A stretch of DNA of 64,000 nt from Paraglaciecola mesophila (GTDB taxonomy: Bacteria; Pseudomonadota; Gammaproteobacteria; Enterobacterales; Alteromonadaceae). Made by a program: the position numbers and the translations under genes. Below are positions 29,751-38,174 of this stretch, in pieces. The DNA is taken from the NCBI RefSeq assembly GCF_009906955.1, contig NZ_CP047656.1:992001-1056000 (forward strand), read 5' to 3'. Position 1 is the stretch's first letter. Each line of letters starts with the position of its first letter. The notes under the pieces were generated by a model. The model was given only the letters and a program-made list of their open reading frames with translations. It was not told the DNA's origin and made no database searches.

Positions 29751-31810
29751 AAGGTGCTCTCTTTACTCATTCCATTTGCTTTAACGCTATTGGCCAGCGA
29801 CTCTACATCAAGGATCAGGGCGACTTGCCCATCGCCCATTATGGTTGCCCCAGCAACACCTTCTACCCGGCGATAATTTTGCTCAAGGCTTTTAATAACA
29901 ACCTGCTGTTGCCCCATTAACCCGTCCACTAATAGACCAAAACGCTTATTACTGCTTTCAATCAACATCACAATCGCCTCGCTGGGCTCAGTAATTGCCC
30001 CCTCAATTTGCATTGTTTGATGTAGCTTGACCAAAGGCCAATACTGGTCACGGATCCAAAGTAATTTCTCGTTTGAAATCAGCTTCATTTGGCTTGGATC
30101 GGGTTGTACCGATTCGATAATATTGACCAGAGGTACAACAAATGTTTGACTGGCAACCGACACGCATATCCCATCCACTATGGCTAGCGTGAGAGGTAAA
30201 TGAATGTTGAAGCTTGACCCTTCCCCCTGGCTTGACTCGATTTCTATTCGCCCGCCAATGGCTTCTAAATTGCGACGTACTACATCCATACCAACGCCTC
30301 GACCTGACACGTCGGTGACCGCTTCAGCGGTTGAAAAGCCGGCTTCAAAAATCAATTTCCATACGTCACTATCGGGCATATCTGTGTCTACTGACATACC
30401 ATTTTCTTGTGCCTTGGCCAAAATTCGCTCACGGTTTAAACCCGCGCCATCATCGATAATACTAATGATGATACTGCTACCTTTTTGCTCGGCTTTAAGA
30501 ATAACCGTACCCATCTCCGCCTTGCCTAAAGCCAATCTGTCTTCGGTTTTTTCGATGCCATGGTCAATGCTGTTGCGCACCAAATGGGTGAGCGGGTCCA
30601 CTAACTTTTCAATCATGCCCTTATCAATTTCCGTGTTACCCCCTTCTATCACCAAATCCACTTTCTTCCCTAATTTACTGGACAGGTCACGCACCACTCG
30701 AGGGAAACGATTAAAGGTAAAATGCATGGGTAACATCCGCATAGACATAACCGATTCTTGAATCTCTCGAGTGTTGCGGGTGAGTTCTGCGATGGCATTT
30801 TGAAGTTTTTCATTGGGTTCACCCGGCATATCAGAACTGACTTGAGATAACATAGATTGGGTTATCACTAGCTCCCCAATAAGGTTGACCAATGAGTCTA
30901 TTTTGCCGGTATCTACGCGAATAGATGAGGATTCAACGGATGCTTTCGCCGTACTGCTTTTGGCGGCACTCTTTTTAAGCGCTTTAGGGGTACTTGTTTT
31001 TTTCGCTTTGTTACTGGGCGCAGGTAATTTTTCAAAAAAGCCATAGCCTTTTTTATTATCACTTGGGTCATCTTTGGGGTGCTCATTCTCAGGGAAAAAC
31101 CCGTACCCAGCATCATCAGTTTGGGCTGCATCGGGGGCGCCATCAGAGATGGCTACACTATCAGGTGCTGTTTCGCTTGAGGTTGTATCAAAAAATCCAA
31201 AACCTTGGTTTTCATCATTTCCAAGTTCATTTTCGGTGGCACAGGGCTGCTCAAAAAAACCGAAACCATCTTCGTCATCGCCATCGCTATCTATCTGGGC
31301 AGTATTAGTGTCACTTGGTTCGTCATCAAAGAAGCCAAAACCGTCTATGTCTCCGGTATCGTCTTGATTATTACCGCCTTTATGGTGACTATCTGAACTG
31401 TTTTGGGTAGTTGAATCGTCTAACGATGTCATCAAACAGTTGAGTTTGCTTATTCCCTCATCAATATCCGATTGCTCAATTTCTGCTTGATGCCGGTAAT
31501 TGTCTAAAGTGACTTTAAGTAAATCGGTCGTTTCAAGCAACAAATCAACAATCTCAGTGGTCATTTCAATTGTATTATTACGTGCCCTATCAAGTAGATT
31601 CTCCATAATGTGGGTCAAGCCAGTGAGCGCATCAAACCCAAAAATACCGCTCCCACCTTTAATCGAATGAGCAGCACGAAATATACTGTTTAACTGTTCA
31701 GGATCGGGCTCAGACAAATCCAGTGCCATGAGTTGCTGTTCCATGTCGGCAAGGTGTTCTTGACTCTCATCAAAAAAAACACCGTGGAATTGTTCCATAT
31801 CAATGGACAT
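29747..31810 (-). CDS. cheA: Chemotaxis histidine kinase CheA with GFGFF-repeat linker
   Basis: CheA autophosphorylates and passes phosphate to CheY and CheB. The 687-aa protein has P1/HPt (about 1-110, phospho-His H48 in RAAHSIKGG) and no recognisable P2. Instead it has an acidic linker with five GFGFF/GYGFF motifs (157-161, 182-186, 203-207, 235-239, 255-259), then a basic Lys/Ala stretch. P3 dimerisation (about 295-365), P4 ATPase (N box around HLVRNSIDHGIE; G boxes IIDDGAGLN and GRGVGMDVV) and P5 CheW-like (about 555-680) follow. The repeat linker stands where P2 would bind CheY, and may replace it. Confidence 0.96.
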   Translation of the reverse strand: MSIDMEQFHGVFFDESQEHLADMEQQLMALDLSEPDPEQLNSIFRAAHSIKGGSGIFGFDALTGLTHIMENLLDRARNNTIEMTTEIVDLLLETTDLLKVTLDNYRHQAEIEQSDIDEGISKLNCLMTSLDDSTTQNSSDSHHKGGNNQDDTGDIDGFGFFDDEPSDTNTAQIDSDGDDEDGFGFFEQPCATENELGNDENQGFGFFDTTSSETAPDSVAISDGAPDAAQTDDAGYGFFPENEHPKDDPSDNKKGYGFFEKLPAPSNKAKKTSTPKALKKSAAKSSTAKASVESSSIRVDTGKIDSLVNLIGELVITQSMLSQVSSDMPGEPNEKLQNAIAELTRNTREIQESVMSMRMLPMHFTFNRFPRVVRDLSSKLGKKVDLVIEGGNTEIDKGMIEKLVDPLTHLVRNSIDHGIEKTEDRLALGKAEMGTVILKAEQKGSSIIISIIDDGAGLNRERILAKAQENGMSVDTDMPDSDVWKLIFEAGFSTAEAVTDVSGRGVGMDVVRRNLEAIGGRIEIESSQGEGSSFNIHLPLTLAIVDGICVSVASQTFVVPLVNIIESVQPDPSQMKLISNEKLLWIRDQYWPLVKLHQTMQIEGAITEPSEAIVMLIESSNKRFGLLVDGLMGQQQVVIKSLEQNYRRVEGVAGATIMGDGQVALILDVESLANSVKANGMSKESTL
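31034..31342 (-). repeat. Five GFGFF/GYGFF motifs in the CheA linker
   Basis: Five copies of G-F/Y-G-F-F, each preceded by a mostly acidic segment and spaced 20-32 residues apart, span residues 157-259 of CheA. The spacers are not similar to one another, so the motif itself appears selected, as in short linear binding motifs. Confidence 0.85.
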
Positions 31811-31839
31811 ATCAATCCTTACCTCTTTAACCAGAAACG

Positions 31840-32205
31840 TTAGCCTAAAACTTTACTCGACACCGCCAGCAGTTTTTGCGGATCAAACGGTTTAACCATC
31901 CACCCTGTGGCACCGGCTGCTCGACCTTTGGCTTTCATGTCATCCCCCGCCTCAGTGGTTAATACCACTATGGGTACGGTTCGGTAATTGGCTAGCCCTC
32001 TTAATGACTTGATTAAGGTCAGTCCGTCCATACGGGGCATGTTTTGATCTGTTAAGACAAAATCAAACTGCTGCTTTTTACAAAGATCTAACCCCGCTTG
32101 CCCATCGTTTGCGGTTGTCACTTGATAAGCCGCAGACTTCAATGTCATTTCAACCATTTGCCTGATAGACGCCGAATCATCGACGATTAATATGTGTTTA
32201 CTCAT
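31840..32205 (-). CDS. cheY: CheY-like response regulator
   Basis: A 121-aa single receiver domain: acidic pair in LIVDDSAS, phospho-acceptor Asp in FVLTDQNMP, switch Thr in VVLTTEAG and Lys in WMVKPFD. The ATG at 32205 has GAGGGA at a 10-base distance; a GTG start at 32223 overlapping the upstream gene is less likely. It lies between the REC-PP2C-kinase protein and cheA. Whether it acts on the flagellar motor or on the partner switch cannot be told; the window has no flagellar genes and no cheZ. Confidence 0.93.
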   Translation of the reverse strand: MSKHILIVDDSASIRQMVEMTLKSAAYQVTTANDGQAGLDLCKKQQFDFVLTDQNMPRMDGLTLIKSLRGLANYRTVPIVVLTTEAGDDMKAKGRAAGATGWMVKPFDPQKLLAVSSKVLG

Positions 32206-32219
32206 AGTGGTTATTTCCC

Positions 32220-33899
32220 TCACTTAATAAGTACTGAAGTTCTATTTCCTGGTGCAAATACCTGTATTTGTTCACAAAGTGAATGGACAAGATTGAGTCC
32301 CCTGCCGAACAACGCCTCGTCTTCCACCTGTTCACTGGGTACTTGTTGGTAACCGCTACCACTGTCTTCGATATCAAAGTAAAGTTGGCCAATTTCGGGT
32401 TCGAAACCCAACGTCAGCCGGATACGATCATTCTGCTCAAGTGTTTTTAGGCGGTTTTCCCGCTCTTCTAAATACTGACCAAAACTTTCGAAGTCGTGCT
32501 TTAAGCGCGAATCAAGGCGCAATACCCCATGATCCAATGCGTTATTAATTAATTCTGAAAAGACGGTGAATGCTTTTTGACGCAGCAAAGTATTGAGCTT
32601 AATACGATTTAAAACATCATCGAGCACTGAAATCATGTTGCCAGGGGCGAGTAAGTCCCCAGCAAAGTCCAGCACTAAATGCATATGCCCAGTGCACAAA
32701 CGATCAACTGACGCTTGTTTTCCCTGATACAATTCGTGTAGTTGCCCCAGACTCACGCAGCATACTGACACGTCATCGTCTACTTGCGTCCCATTGCTGT
32801 GACAGGAAAAAGCATCTACCACTTGGTTTAGCAATGCGTTAGTCGAATGTAATGAACTGAGCACGTTGTTCACCCCTGATTTCCCGAACGCTATACCGTT
32901 TAACCCACGCTGTTCAATCAAGCCATCACTGTAAAAAAATAGATGTTGGTTGGTGTGCAACGCGTGAGTATGCACATAAGGGTTAAAATCATTCCGCTCG
33001 ACAATACCAAGAGGCAAAGACTGAGATTTTATGCGGCTGTGGACCTGTGCATTTTCATTCAGTATCAGCACCTCTGGCATGCCAGCGTTAATAATACTAA
33101 TAGAGGCTTGAATATAATTAACCTCAATGGCAATCATCGCCACGAAACGATCTTCTGGAATTTCAGCACAAAGCTTGGCATTAATTTCATGCACTATGCT
33201 TTGCATTGACGTTCCTTCATGGAGCATTGCGCGAATGGTCGATACCGCAGGTAATACACTGATTGCTGACGCCAAGCCGTGTCCCGCGGCGTCCATTAAA
33301 ATCATCAGTGTATTCCCATTTTGTAACTGCTCAGCCACGAAAAAATCGCCGTTAAAAGACTTAGAAGAACGCATGAAACTTTGAATGGCATCAGGCTGAT
33401 CTGAAAACGACTGAGATAAATGGCGATAAACGTGCCTGGCAAGCTCTTCTTCTTGCTGTTGTTCATCGAGTAATTGTTCTAGCTCACGATATTGCTGTTG
33501 CAACTTTTGTTCATTTAAATGGGCATCTAAACAGCGCTGCACGACTAACTCTAAGAGCTCTACATTAATAGGTTTTAATAAGTAACCACTGACACCCAAC
33601 AAAAAATACTGCTGCATCGACTGTTGTTCTTCATCACCCGTGATCATAATGACAGGACACACCACTTTGTTTTGCAGCATAAATTCCAGTAACTCTGTGC
33701 CCAATCCATCGACCAAATAGCTATCAAGTAAAACTAAGTCGAATGGCTGACTCATCAACAACGACTTAGCCTCCTGAATACTAAATACCGAGGTGACCGT
33801 GGCATCTTTTTGAGTCAAACGCAGACCGATGGTGAAGTGATAACTTTCATCGTCATCGACTAACAAAAAACGACAACCTGACAGAGAATTGAGTGACAT
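32220..33899 (-). CDS. Response regulator with PP2C phosphatase and anti-sigma-kinase domains (CrsR/HsbR-like)
   Basis: A 559-aa three-domain protein. An N-terminal receiver (about 10-125, phospho-acceptor D59 in VLLDSYLVDG) is joined by a coiled-coil linker (about 128-160) to a SpoIIE/PP2C serine phosphatase (about 175-390, D185 in FNGDFF, DAAGHG 203-208). A C-terminal RsbW-like HATPase follows (about 425-555, N box ELINNALDHG 449-458, FGRGLNLV). This architecture is known from Shewanella CrsR and Pseudomonas HsbR, which switch an antagonist protein between phospho and dephospho forms to free a sigma or anti-sigma factor. The STAS partner is encoded directly upstream. Confidence 0.92.
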   Translation of the reverse strand: MSLNSLSGCRFLLVDDDESYHFTIGLRLTQKDATVTSVFSIQEAKSLLMSQPFDLVLLDSYLVDGLGTELLEFMLQNKVVCPVIMITGDEEQQSMQQYFLLGVSGYLLKPINVELLELVVQRCLDAHLNEQKLQQQYRELEQLLDEQQQEEELARHVYRHLSQSFSDQPDAIQSFMRSSKSFNGDFFVAEQLQNGNTLMILMDAAGHGLASAISVLPAVSTIRAMLHEGTSMQSIVHEINAKLCAEIPEDRFVAMIAIEVNYIQASISIINAGMPEVLILNENAQVHSRIKSQSLPLGIVERNDFNPYVHTHALHTNQHLFFYSDGLIEQRGLNGIAFGKSGVNNVLSSLHSTNALLNQVVDAFSCHSNGTQVDDDVSVCCVSLGQLHELYQGKQASVDRLCTGHMHLVLDFAGDLLAPGNMISVLDDVLNRIKLNTLLRQKAFTVFSELINNALDHGVLRLDSRLKHDFESFGQYLEERENRLKTLEQNDRIRLTLGFEPEIGQLYFDIEDSGSGYQQVPSEQVEDEALFGRGLNLVHSLCEQIQVFAPGNRTSVLIK

Positions 33900-33904
33900 A
33901 GGAG

Positions 33905-34189
33905 TTATTCGAATTCAAACAGCTTTTCAAAATTGGCAATCAATAAGATATCTCTAGCATTATCTTTCGCTCCTTTAATCGATACTCGAATATTCTGTGC
34001 CTTGGCTTTTTTATTTAATAAAACCATCATGCCCAACGCGGAGCTATCAAGATATTCTGTGCGTGAAAAGTCCATTAAGATTTTTTGACACAGTTTTTCC
34101 TCTAGCATTGCACTATATTGTTCGGTAAACGTTTTATGCTGGCTAAAATCAAACCGCTGGGGAACATGCAACACTCTTACTTCGCTCAT
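33905..34189 (-). CDS. STAS-domain anti-sigma-factor antagonist (CrsA/HsbA-like)
   Basis: A 94-aa single STAS domain. The phosphorylation site is in YLDSSALGMM (S49/S50), the position phosphorylated by RsbW-type kinases. It is the expected substrate of the kinase and phosphatase domains of the neighbour 5 bp downstream. In Shewanella the corresponding CrsA controls sigma-S; in Pseudomonas HsbA binds FlgM or a diguanylate cyclase. Which target applies here cannot be read from the window. Confidence 0.9.
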   Translation of the reverse strand: MSEVRVLHVPQRFDFSQHKTFTEQYSAMLEEKLCQKILMDFSRTEYLDSSALGMMVLLNKKAKAQNIRVSIKGAKDNARDILLIANFEKLFEFE

Positions 34190-34210
34190 ACAGGCCTAAC
34201 CTCACAATCA

Positions 34211-35374
34211 TTAAAAAAGTTCTAAATCACCTTCATCCATGTTGTCTGATGACACTGGATTGTGCTTCTGTTCACGTTTAGCGCGAAATGCTTCCCGCAA
34301 GCGATAGAACTCTTCACGTTCCTCGTCGTTTTGCGCAGACGTAACCACATTCAATAGCTGCAAAACAAACACTAACGTTTCTTTGGTATAGCCCAAGTTC
34401 TGAATATTAATATCATCGAACTGCAGGGCACGAATGGCTTGTCCAAGGGCGACCTCAAGATTTTTAGATATGCCATCTAAATCTTGAATAACGTTTGCGT
34501 CAGCCTCTGCTTTGGTAATAATGTCATGCAGTGCATTTTTAATATCTCTTTTTGCATCAATAACATAGGTAACATCATAGGAGGCAAGTGTACCCACTTC
34601 CTGCGTTAGCTCCCCTATTTCCTGATTAATAAAACGCAAACGAGTTTGAATACTCTCGCTAAATTCAGATGAGCGACTAGACAAAGAACGTACTTCATCT
34701 GCCACCACAGCGAACCCTCTACCGTGTTCACCTGCTCTAGCGGCTTCAATCGCCGCATTGAGCGCTAATAAGTTAGTTTGCGATGCAATGCCATCTATGT
34801 CTTTTAGGGCTTGCATTACTAGCGGCAGAGCTTCATGGATCTTGTTGACTTTATCGAGTAATTCCATTGATGCCGCTGACATATCCACAGTCGATTGAAT
34901 AAAGCGGTCTAGTGTCACTTCAGTGCTATTCGCAAATTGGCGCATACGATCGCTATACAGTTCATCGGTATCACCGGCAACCGAAATTAGCGTTAAAATG
35001 CTGCTACTTTGTTGATTAATAAGCTGCTGCAGATCTGCAAACGCACTATTTAGTATCCCTACCGCGTCGGTTTGGGTGCCACAGATATTGTCAATACTTT
35101 GCTGACACTCTTCTATTGCTGGCGTCACTTCTGGGAGCAATTCATTTACCTTGAAGGTGGCATCATCGGTATTAGGCACATCAGACTCAGCATAAGGCGT
35201 AATTTCATGTACAGGTATAGCCTCACTCGGCTGGCTTTGCATCCAGATAAGCCATACTGAAAAAAGCAAGTTAGGGATTAATGCAACATAGGGATTAACA
35301 AAATAAACCAGTAACAACGAAAGGATTGCTACCAGTAAAACCATCAACCAACGTGTTCTCAAAATCGTTTCCAA
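34211..35374 (-). CDS. Short membrane-anchored methyl-accepting protein without a sensor domain
   Basis: A 387-aa protein with two adjacent transmembrane helices (about 9-26 and 30-47) and almost no periplasmic loop. A long cytoplasmic coiled-coil region follows, with the MCP tip [36 protein letters not shown]. No HAMP or sensor domain is seen, so it may sense from the membrane or cytoplasm, or serve as a scaffold. The C-terminus ends in [10 protein letters not shown], matching the GDVELF tail of CheD in the same operon. It is the first gene of the ten-gene operon. Confidence 0.85.
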   Translation of the reverse strand: METILRTRWLMVLLVAILSLLLVYFVNPYVALIPNLLFSVWLIWMQSQPSEAIPVHEITPYAESDVPNTDDATFKVNELLPEVTPAIEECQQSIDNICGTQTDAVGILNSAFADLQQLINQQSSSILTLISVAGDTDELYSDRMRQFANSTEVTLDRFIQSTVDMSAASMELLDKVNKIHEALPLVMQALKDIDGIASQTNLLALNAAIEAARAGEHGRGFAVVADEVRSLSSRSSEFSESIQTRLRFINQEIGELTQEVGTLASYDVTYVIDAKRDIKNALHDIITKAEADANVIQDLDGISKNLEVALGQAIRALQFDDINIQNLGYTKETLVFVLQLLNVVTSAQNDEEREEFYRLREAFRAKREQKHNPVSSDNMDEGDLELF

Positions 35375-35721
35375 AAATTACCCTGATGGTTAATAAAGCT
35401 AATCGCTAATTGAGAAAGCGCAAGAAAAAAACCGATAAAAACTAAATACATTTCAACTAAATAGAGAAAAACAAAAATAAAGTTAGTGAACACTACATGG
35501 TTTAATTAAGATAATGTAAGCATCAATTTAGCCAGTTAATACTTTAGACTTAAGTAAAAAGTATTCAGAAATTTTTTTTCTTTTCCAATTTTTTATTCAA
35601 CGCGCTAAGCCAGTTTTAAATTCACCGAATTGGAGAAAGTCTGTTGATTTTTGCAAGCAAAGCGCAGACAAATTACGGTAATATCATCCAATGATTTAAA
35701 TGACAGTTAAATTTTTGTTTT
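35375..35721. other. Divergent intergenic region, che operon / patatin gene
   Basis: An AT-rich 347-bp gap with poly-T and poly-A stretches (a run of nine T near 35570). It must hold promoters for the minus-strand chemosensory operon and the plus-strand patatin gene. I could not pick a convincing sigma-70, sigma-54 or sigma-28 site by eye. Confidence 0.5.
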
Positions 35722-36771
35722 ATGTTAGATATATACGCGGGTAAATCAGCGCTAGCCTTGATTGAAAAAGAAGGGTTTCAACAACATGTTTTCAGTTCAT
35801 TTTTAGGTGCCAGTGGTGGCCCAAAATGGTTTAGTTTATTTGGACTGGACAAATACCTATTCGGTCATTTTTTTAGCAATCGCAGCCAATCATTAAACCT
35901 TATTGGTTCCTCGGCTGGGGCATTTCGTGCAGCGTGCTTTGCACAAAACGACCCAGTGGCAGCCATCAGTCGCTTAGCGAAATTCTATTCAGAAACAACC
36001 TATGAAGATGACGTAACGCCGATGGCTATAAGCAACAGTGCCCGAGTGCTTCTTGATCGCGTATTCGCTGAAAATGGCGCTCAGGAAGTCATAAACAATC
36101 CTGTATTCAAGGCGCATTTTTTAGTCGCTAAATCGAATGGTTTAGTGGCATCAGAGCGAAAATCACTGCAAATAGCTGGGTTAGTCAAAAGTTACGCACT
36201 GAACAGAGTCAATCGTCGTCTGTTGACCAAACAATATGAGCGTTTTATTTTTCAGAATGCCAACAGTACACTTGCCATTAAAGATGAAAGTGGGTTTGCT
36301 ACCCATACGGTGTCATTAACCGACGCGAACATAAAAGAAGCATTGTTAGCATCGGGCTCGATACCTATGGTGATGTTGGGGATTAAAAATATTCCCGGTG
36401 CACCAAATGGTATGTATCGTGATGGTGGCATTATCGACTATCATTTTGATATCTCACTGCAAAATTCACCTGGCTTAACCCTGTACCCGCATTTTAGTTC
36501 ACAGCCAAAAGCGGGCTGGTTTGATAAATCGCTCAAACGCAGCGTAAATACGCACAACTATGACAAAACTGTTATGTTGGTGCCCTCTGATGCGTTTATC
36601 GCTTCTCTTCCTTTTAACAAAATTCCGGATAGAGAGGACTTTACTAAAATGACAACAAACGTGCGGATAGATTATTGGCAATCGGTATTACGCCAAACTG
36701 ACGCACTGGCTGACAGCTTTAAAGAATTTCTTAAGCAGCAAGATTTATCCAAAATAAAACGGCTATCTTAA
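35722..36771 (+). CDS. Patatin-like phospholipase family protein
   Basis: A 349-aa protein with the patatin elements. The oxyanion-hole region is the unusual GASGGPKWF (about 29-37). The nucleophile elbow is IGSSAGAF (G-x-S-x-G, about 61-68), and the catalytic Asp is in the DGGIIDYH motif (about 232). No signal peptide or membrane segment is seen, so it is probably cytoplasmic or peripheral. Substrate unknown; most bacterial patatins cleave acyl esters of phospholipids. No clear ribosome-binding site precedes the ATG, and there is no operon partner. Confidence 0.85.
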   Translation: MLDIYAGKSALALIEKEGFQQHVFSSFLGASGGPKWFSLFGLDKYLFGHFFSNRSQSLNLIGSSAGAFRAACFAQNDPVAAISRLAKFYSETTYEDDVTPMAISNSARVLLDRVFAENGAQEVINNPVFKAHFLVAKSNGLVASERKSLQIAGLVKSYALNRVNRRLLTKQYERFIFQNANSTLAIKDESGFATHTVSLTDANIKEALLASGSIPMVMLGIKNIPGAPNGMYRDGGIIDYHFDISLQNSPGLTLYPHFSSQPKAGWFDKSLKRSVNTHNYDKTVMLVPSDAFIASLPFNKIPDREDFTKMTTNVRIDYWQSVLRQTDALADSFKEFLKQQDLSKIKRLS

Positions 36772-36863
36772 CCCTGTAAGTGGGATCAACCTCGATCCCC
36801 AGAAAATCGATGAACATTCAGTCAAATAAATTACTTGGAAAAAGTGTTTTCATCTATTGCAAG

Positions 36864-37046
36864 TTATCAACATCAATGCTCGGGGAGATAAACTGTGCGT
36901 TTTACAACCAACAGGAAAATAGTGAGTCATATCAAGCGATTAAGGTATAAAAATCGAGAACTCAACAAGGTTATCCACAGATTCAGTGGATAACACCGGT
37001 ATAAAACACAGTGAATGTGCATAAAAGACTAAGAATTTGTGAATAA
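36864..37046. promoter_or_regulatory. DnaA-box cluster (candidate datA/DARS-like locus)
   Basis: Three perfect TTATNCACA boxes lie within 76 bp: TTATCCACA 36971-36979 (+), TTATGCACA 37016-37024 (-), TTATTCACA 37038-37046 (-). One-mismatch boxes are TTATCCACT 36985-36993 (-) and TTATCAACA 36864-36872 (+). The first pair is head-to-head, 5 bp apart. Six GATC sites lie in the same 484-bp gap and an IHF consensus is just upstream. No AT-rich unwinding array is obvious, so a DnaA-titrating or DnaA-reactivating element fits better than an origin. Confidence 0.65.
36930..36942 (+). promoter_or_regulatory. IHF consensus site
   Basis: TATCAAGCGATTA matches WATCAANNNNTTR at every defined position. It lies 28 bp before the first perfect DnaA box. 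IHF sites next to DnaA boxes are functional parts of E. coli datA and DARS2. Confidence 0.55.
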
Positions 37047-37255
37047 GCAACATTGGAATTGATCGATCCTGCTAGGGATACGATCAGTAATCAAACGACC
37101 AGTGTTGAATAAATAAACATGGTCCAACCATTGTCGCTAAATGCAATAATCACCTTCATTACTGCAAATATGTCAGCTCACTCACGGATAAATACTTGCG
37201 TTGTGAAGCAAACCCAGCAAAATAACGACTTCACCTTTCTAACAACGGATCGTTC

Positions 37256-37639
37256 ATGCCCAAACAGACTTTAGCCTTACATCCAGCGCATTTTTGTATT
37301 CATAGTTTAGATCACGGCGCGGCTATTCCTAGTGAAATATTACAAGCCCCTATTTTTTTCATCAGTAAAACCGAAGATGAATTGAGCGTCGTCGTACCTG
37401 ATAACATCCCGTTAAACAGTGAAGCCAGTGATGGAAATTGGCGCGCCCTTGAAGTGCTTGGTCCTCTGAGTTTGTCTATGGTAGGTATAATGGCGCAGTT
37501 AGGATCTGTCTTTGCCAAAGCTAACGTCAGTATCTTTGTGGTATCGACCTTCGATACAGATTATTTTTTAATTAAACACAGTGATTTGTCTGGCGCCATA
37601 GATGCCTTGCGCCGCGATGGCTATAAAGTGAACGAGTAA
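37256..37639 (+). CDS. ACT-domain protein
   Basis: A 127-aa protein with two small alpha/beta modules. The C-terminal one (about 66-125, LEVLGPLSLSMVGIMAQLGSVFAKANVSIFVVSTFDTDYFLI) is a CASTOR/ACT_7-type ACT domain. The N-terminal half (ELSVVVPDNIPL) resembles the ACT-like DUF2241 partner. Such proteins bind amino acids or other small ligands; the ligand is not predictable. It lies 4 bp before the EIIA-like gene, so a sensing pair is possible. The ATG follows the DnaA-box region and has no strong ribosome-binding site. Confidence 0.75.
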   Translation: MPKQTLALHPAHFCIHSLDHGAAIPSEILQAPIFFISKTEDELSVVVPDNIPLNSEASDGNWRALEVLGPLSLSMVGIMAQLGSVFAKANVSIFVVSTFDTDYFLIKHSDLSGAIDALRRDGYKVNE

Positions 37640-37643
37640 TATC

Positions 37644-38144
37644 TTGTTCTCCTCTATTGTTCGCCCTGACGCCCCAAGAAAGTTTAATAACGCGCTAGCC
37701 GTTAGCAGCCCACTGGCAGGCAAAATCGTGCCATTAGCGTCTGTTCCTAATGCACTATTTAATCAAGGAATGTATGGACAAGGGGTGGCTATCGAACCTT
37801 CTGGTTATCAGCTGCTTGCTCCCTATTCAGGTGTGGTTACTTCGTTTCCACAAACGGGGCATTGCATCACGTTAACCGCAAAGAATGGCCTACGTTTTTA
37901 TATGCAGTTGGGTATGGATAGTCACGCTATGATGGGTGAAGGATTTAAACGCGTGGCCAACGTGGGCAAAGCCTATAAAGCGGGTGAGGTGTTGTTGGAA
38001 TTTGATTTGATTAAAATGCGCCGAGCACTGCACAGCACATTATCACCATTTACCGTTCAAAACCCGCAGAAACTGTCGTCTATTCAAGGCCATTATTATC
38101 AGGCCATAGCAGCGCAAGACGTTGCTATGACCCTGTTTGTTTAA
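37644..38144 (+). CDS. EIIA-Glc-like protein lacking the phosphorylated histidine
   Basis: A 166-aa protein with the PTS EIIA type 1 fold: SSPLAGKIVPLASVPNALF, GQGVAIEPSG, APYSGVVTSF, GEGFKRVANVGKAYKAGEVLLEFDL. The helper histidine (E. coli His75) is kept in TGHCITL. The phosphorylated histidine (His90, in FVHFGID) is replaced by Gln in FYMQLGMD. It therefore should not carry phosphate and is probably regulatory. The start is TTG at 37644, 4 bp after the ACT gene; no ATG allows a full fold. No EI, HPr or EIIBC genes lie nearby. Confidence 0.85.
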   Translation: MFSSIVRPDAPRKFNNALAVSSPLAGKIVPLASVPNALFNQGMYGQGVAIEPSGYQLLAPYSGVVTSFPQTGHCITLTAKNGLRFYMQLGMDSHAMMGEGFKRVANVGKAYKAGEVLLEFDLIKMRRALHSTLSPFTVQNPQKLSSIQGHYYQAIAAQDVAMTLFV

Positions 38145-38174
38145 CAGTTTCGTTATCTAAGCCCGACGGCCTAT

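Noticed and set aside
30204..30761. 185-codon frame antisense to cheA
   Set aside because: It lies opposite a strongly conserved kinase region and has a Ser/Pro-rich composition typical of reverse-frame shadows.
35375..35721. Sigma-28 promoter for the che operon
   Set aside because: The only GCCGATAA-like match is on the plus strand and has no correctly spaced TAAA element.
36772..37255. DnaA-box cluster considered as oriC
   Set aside because: No dnaA, dnaN, mnmG or rnpA-type neighbours and no AT-rich 13-mer array; a datA/DARS-like element fits better.
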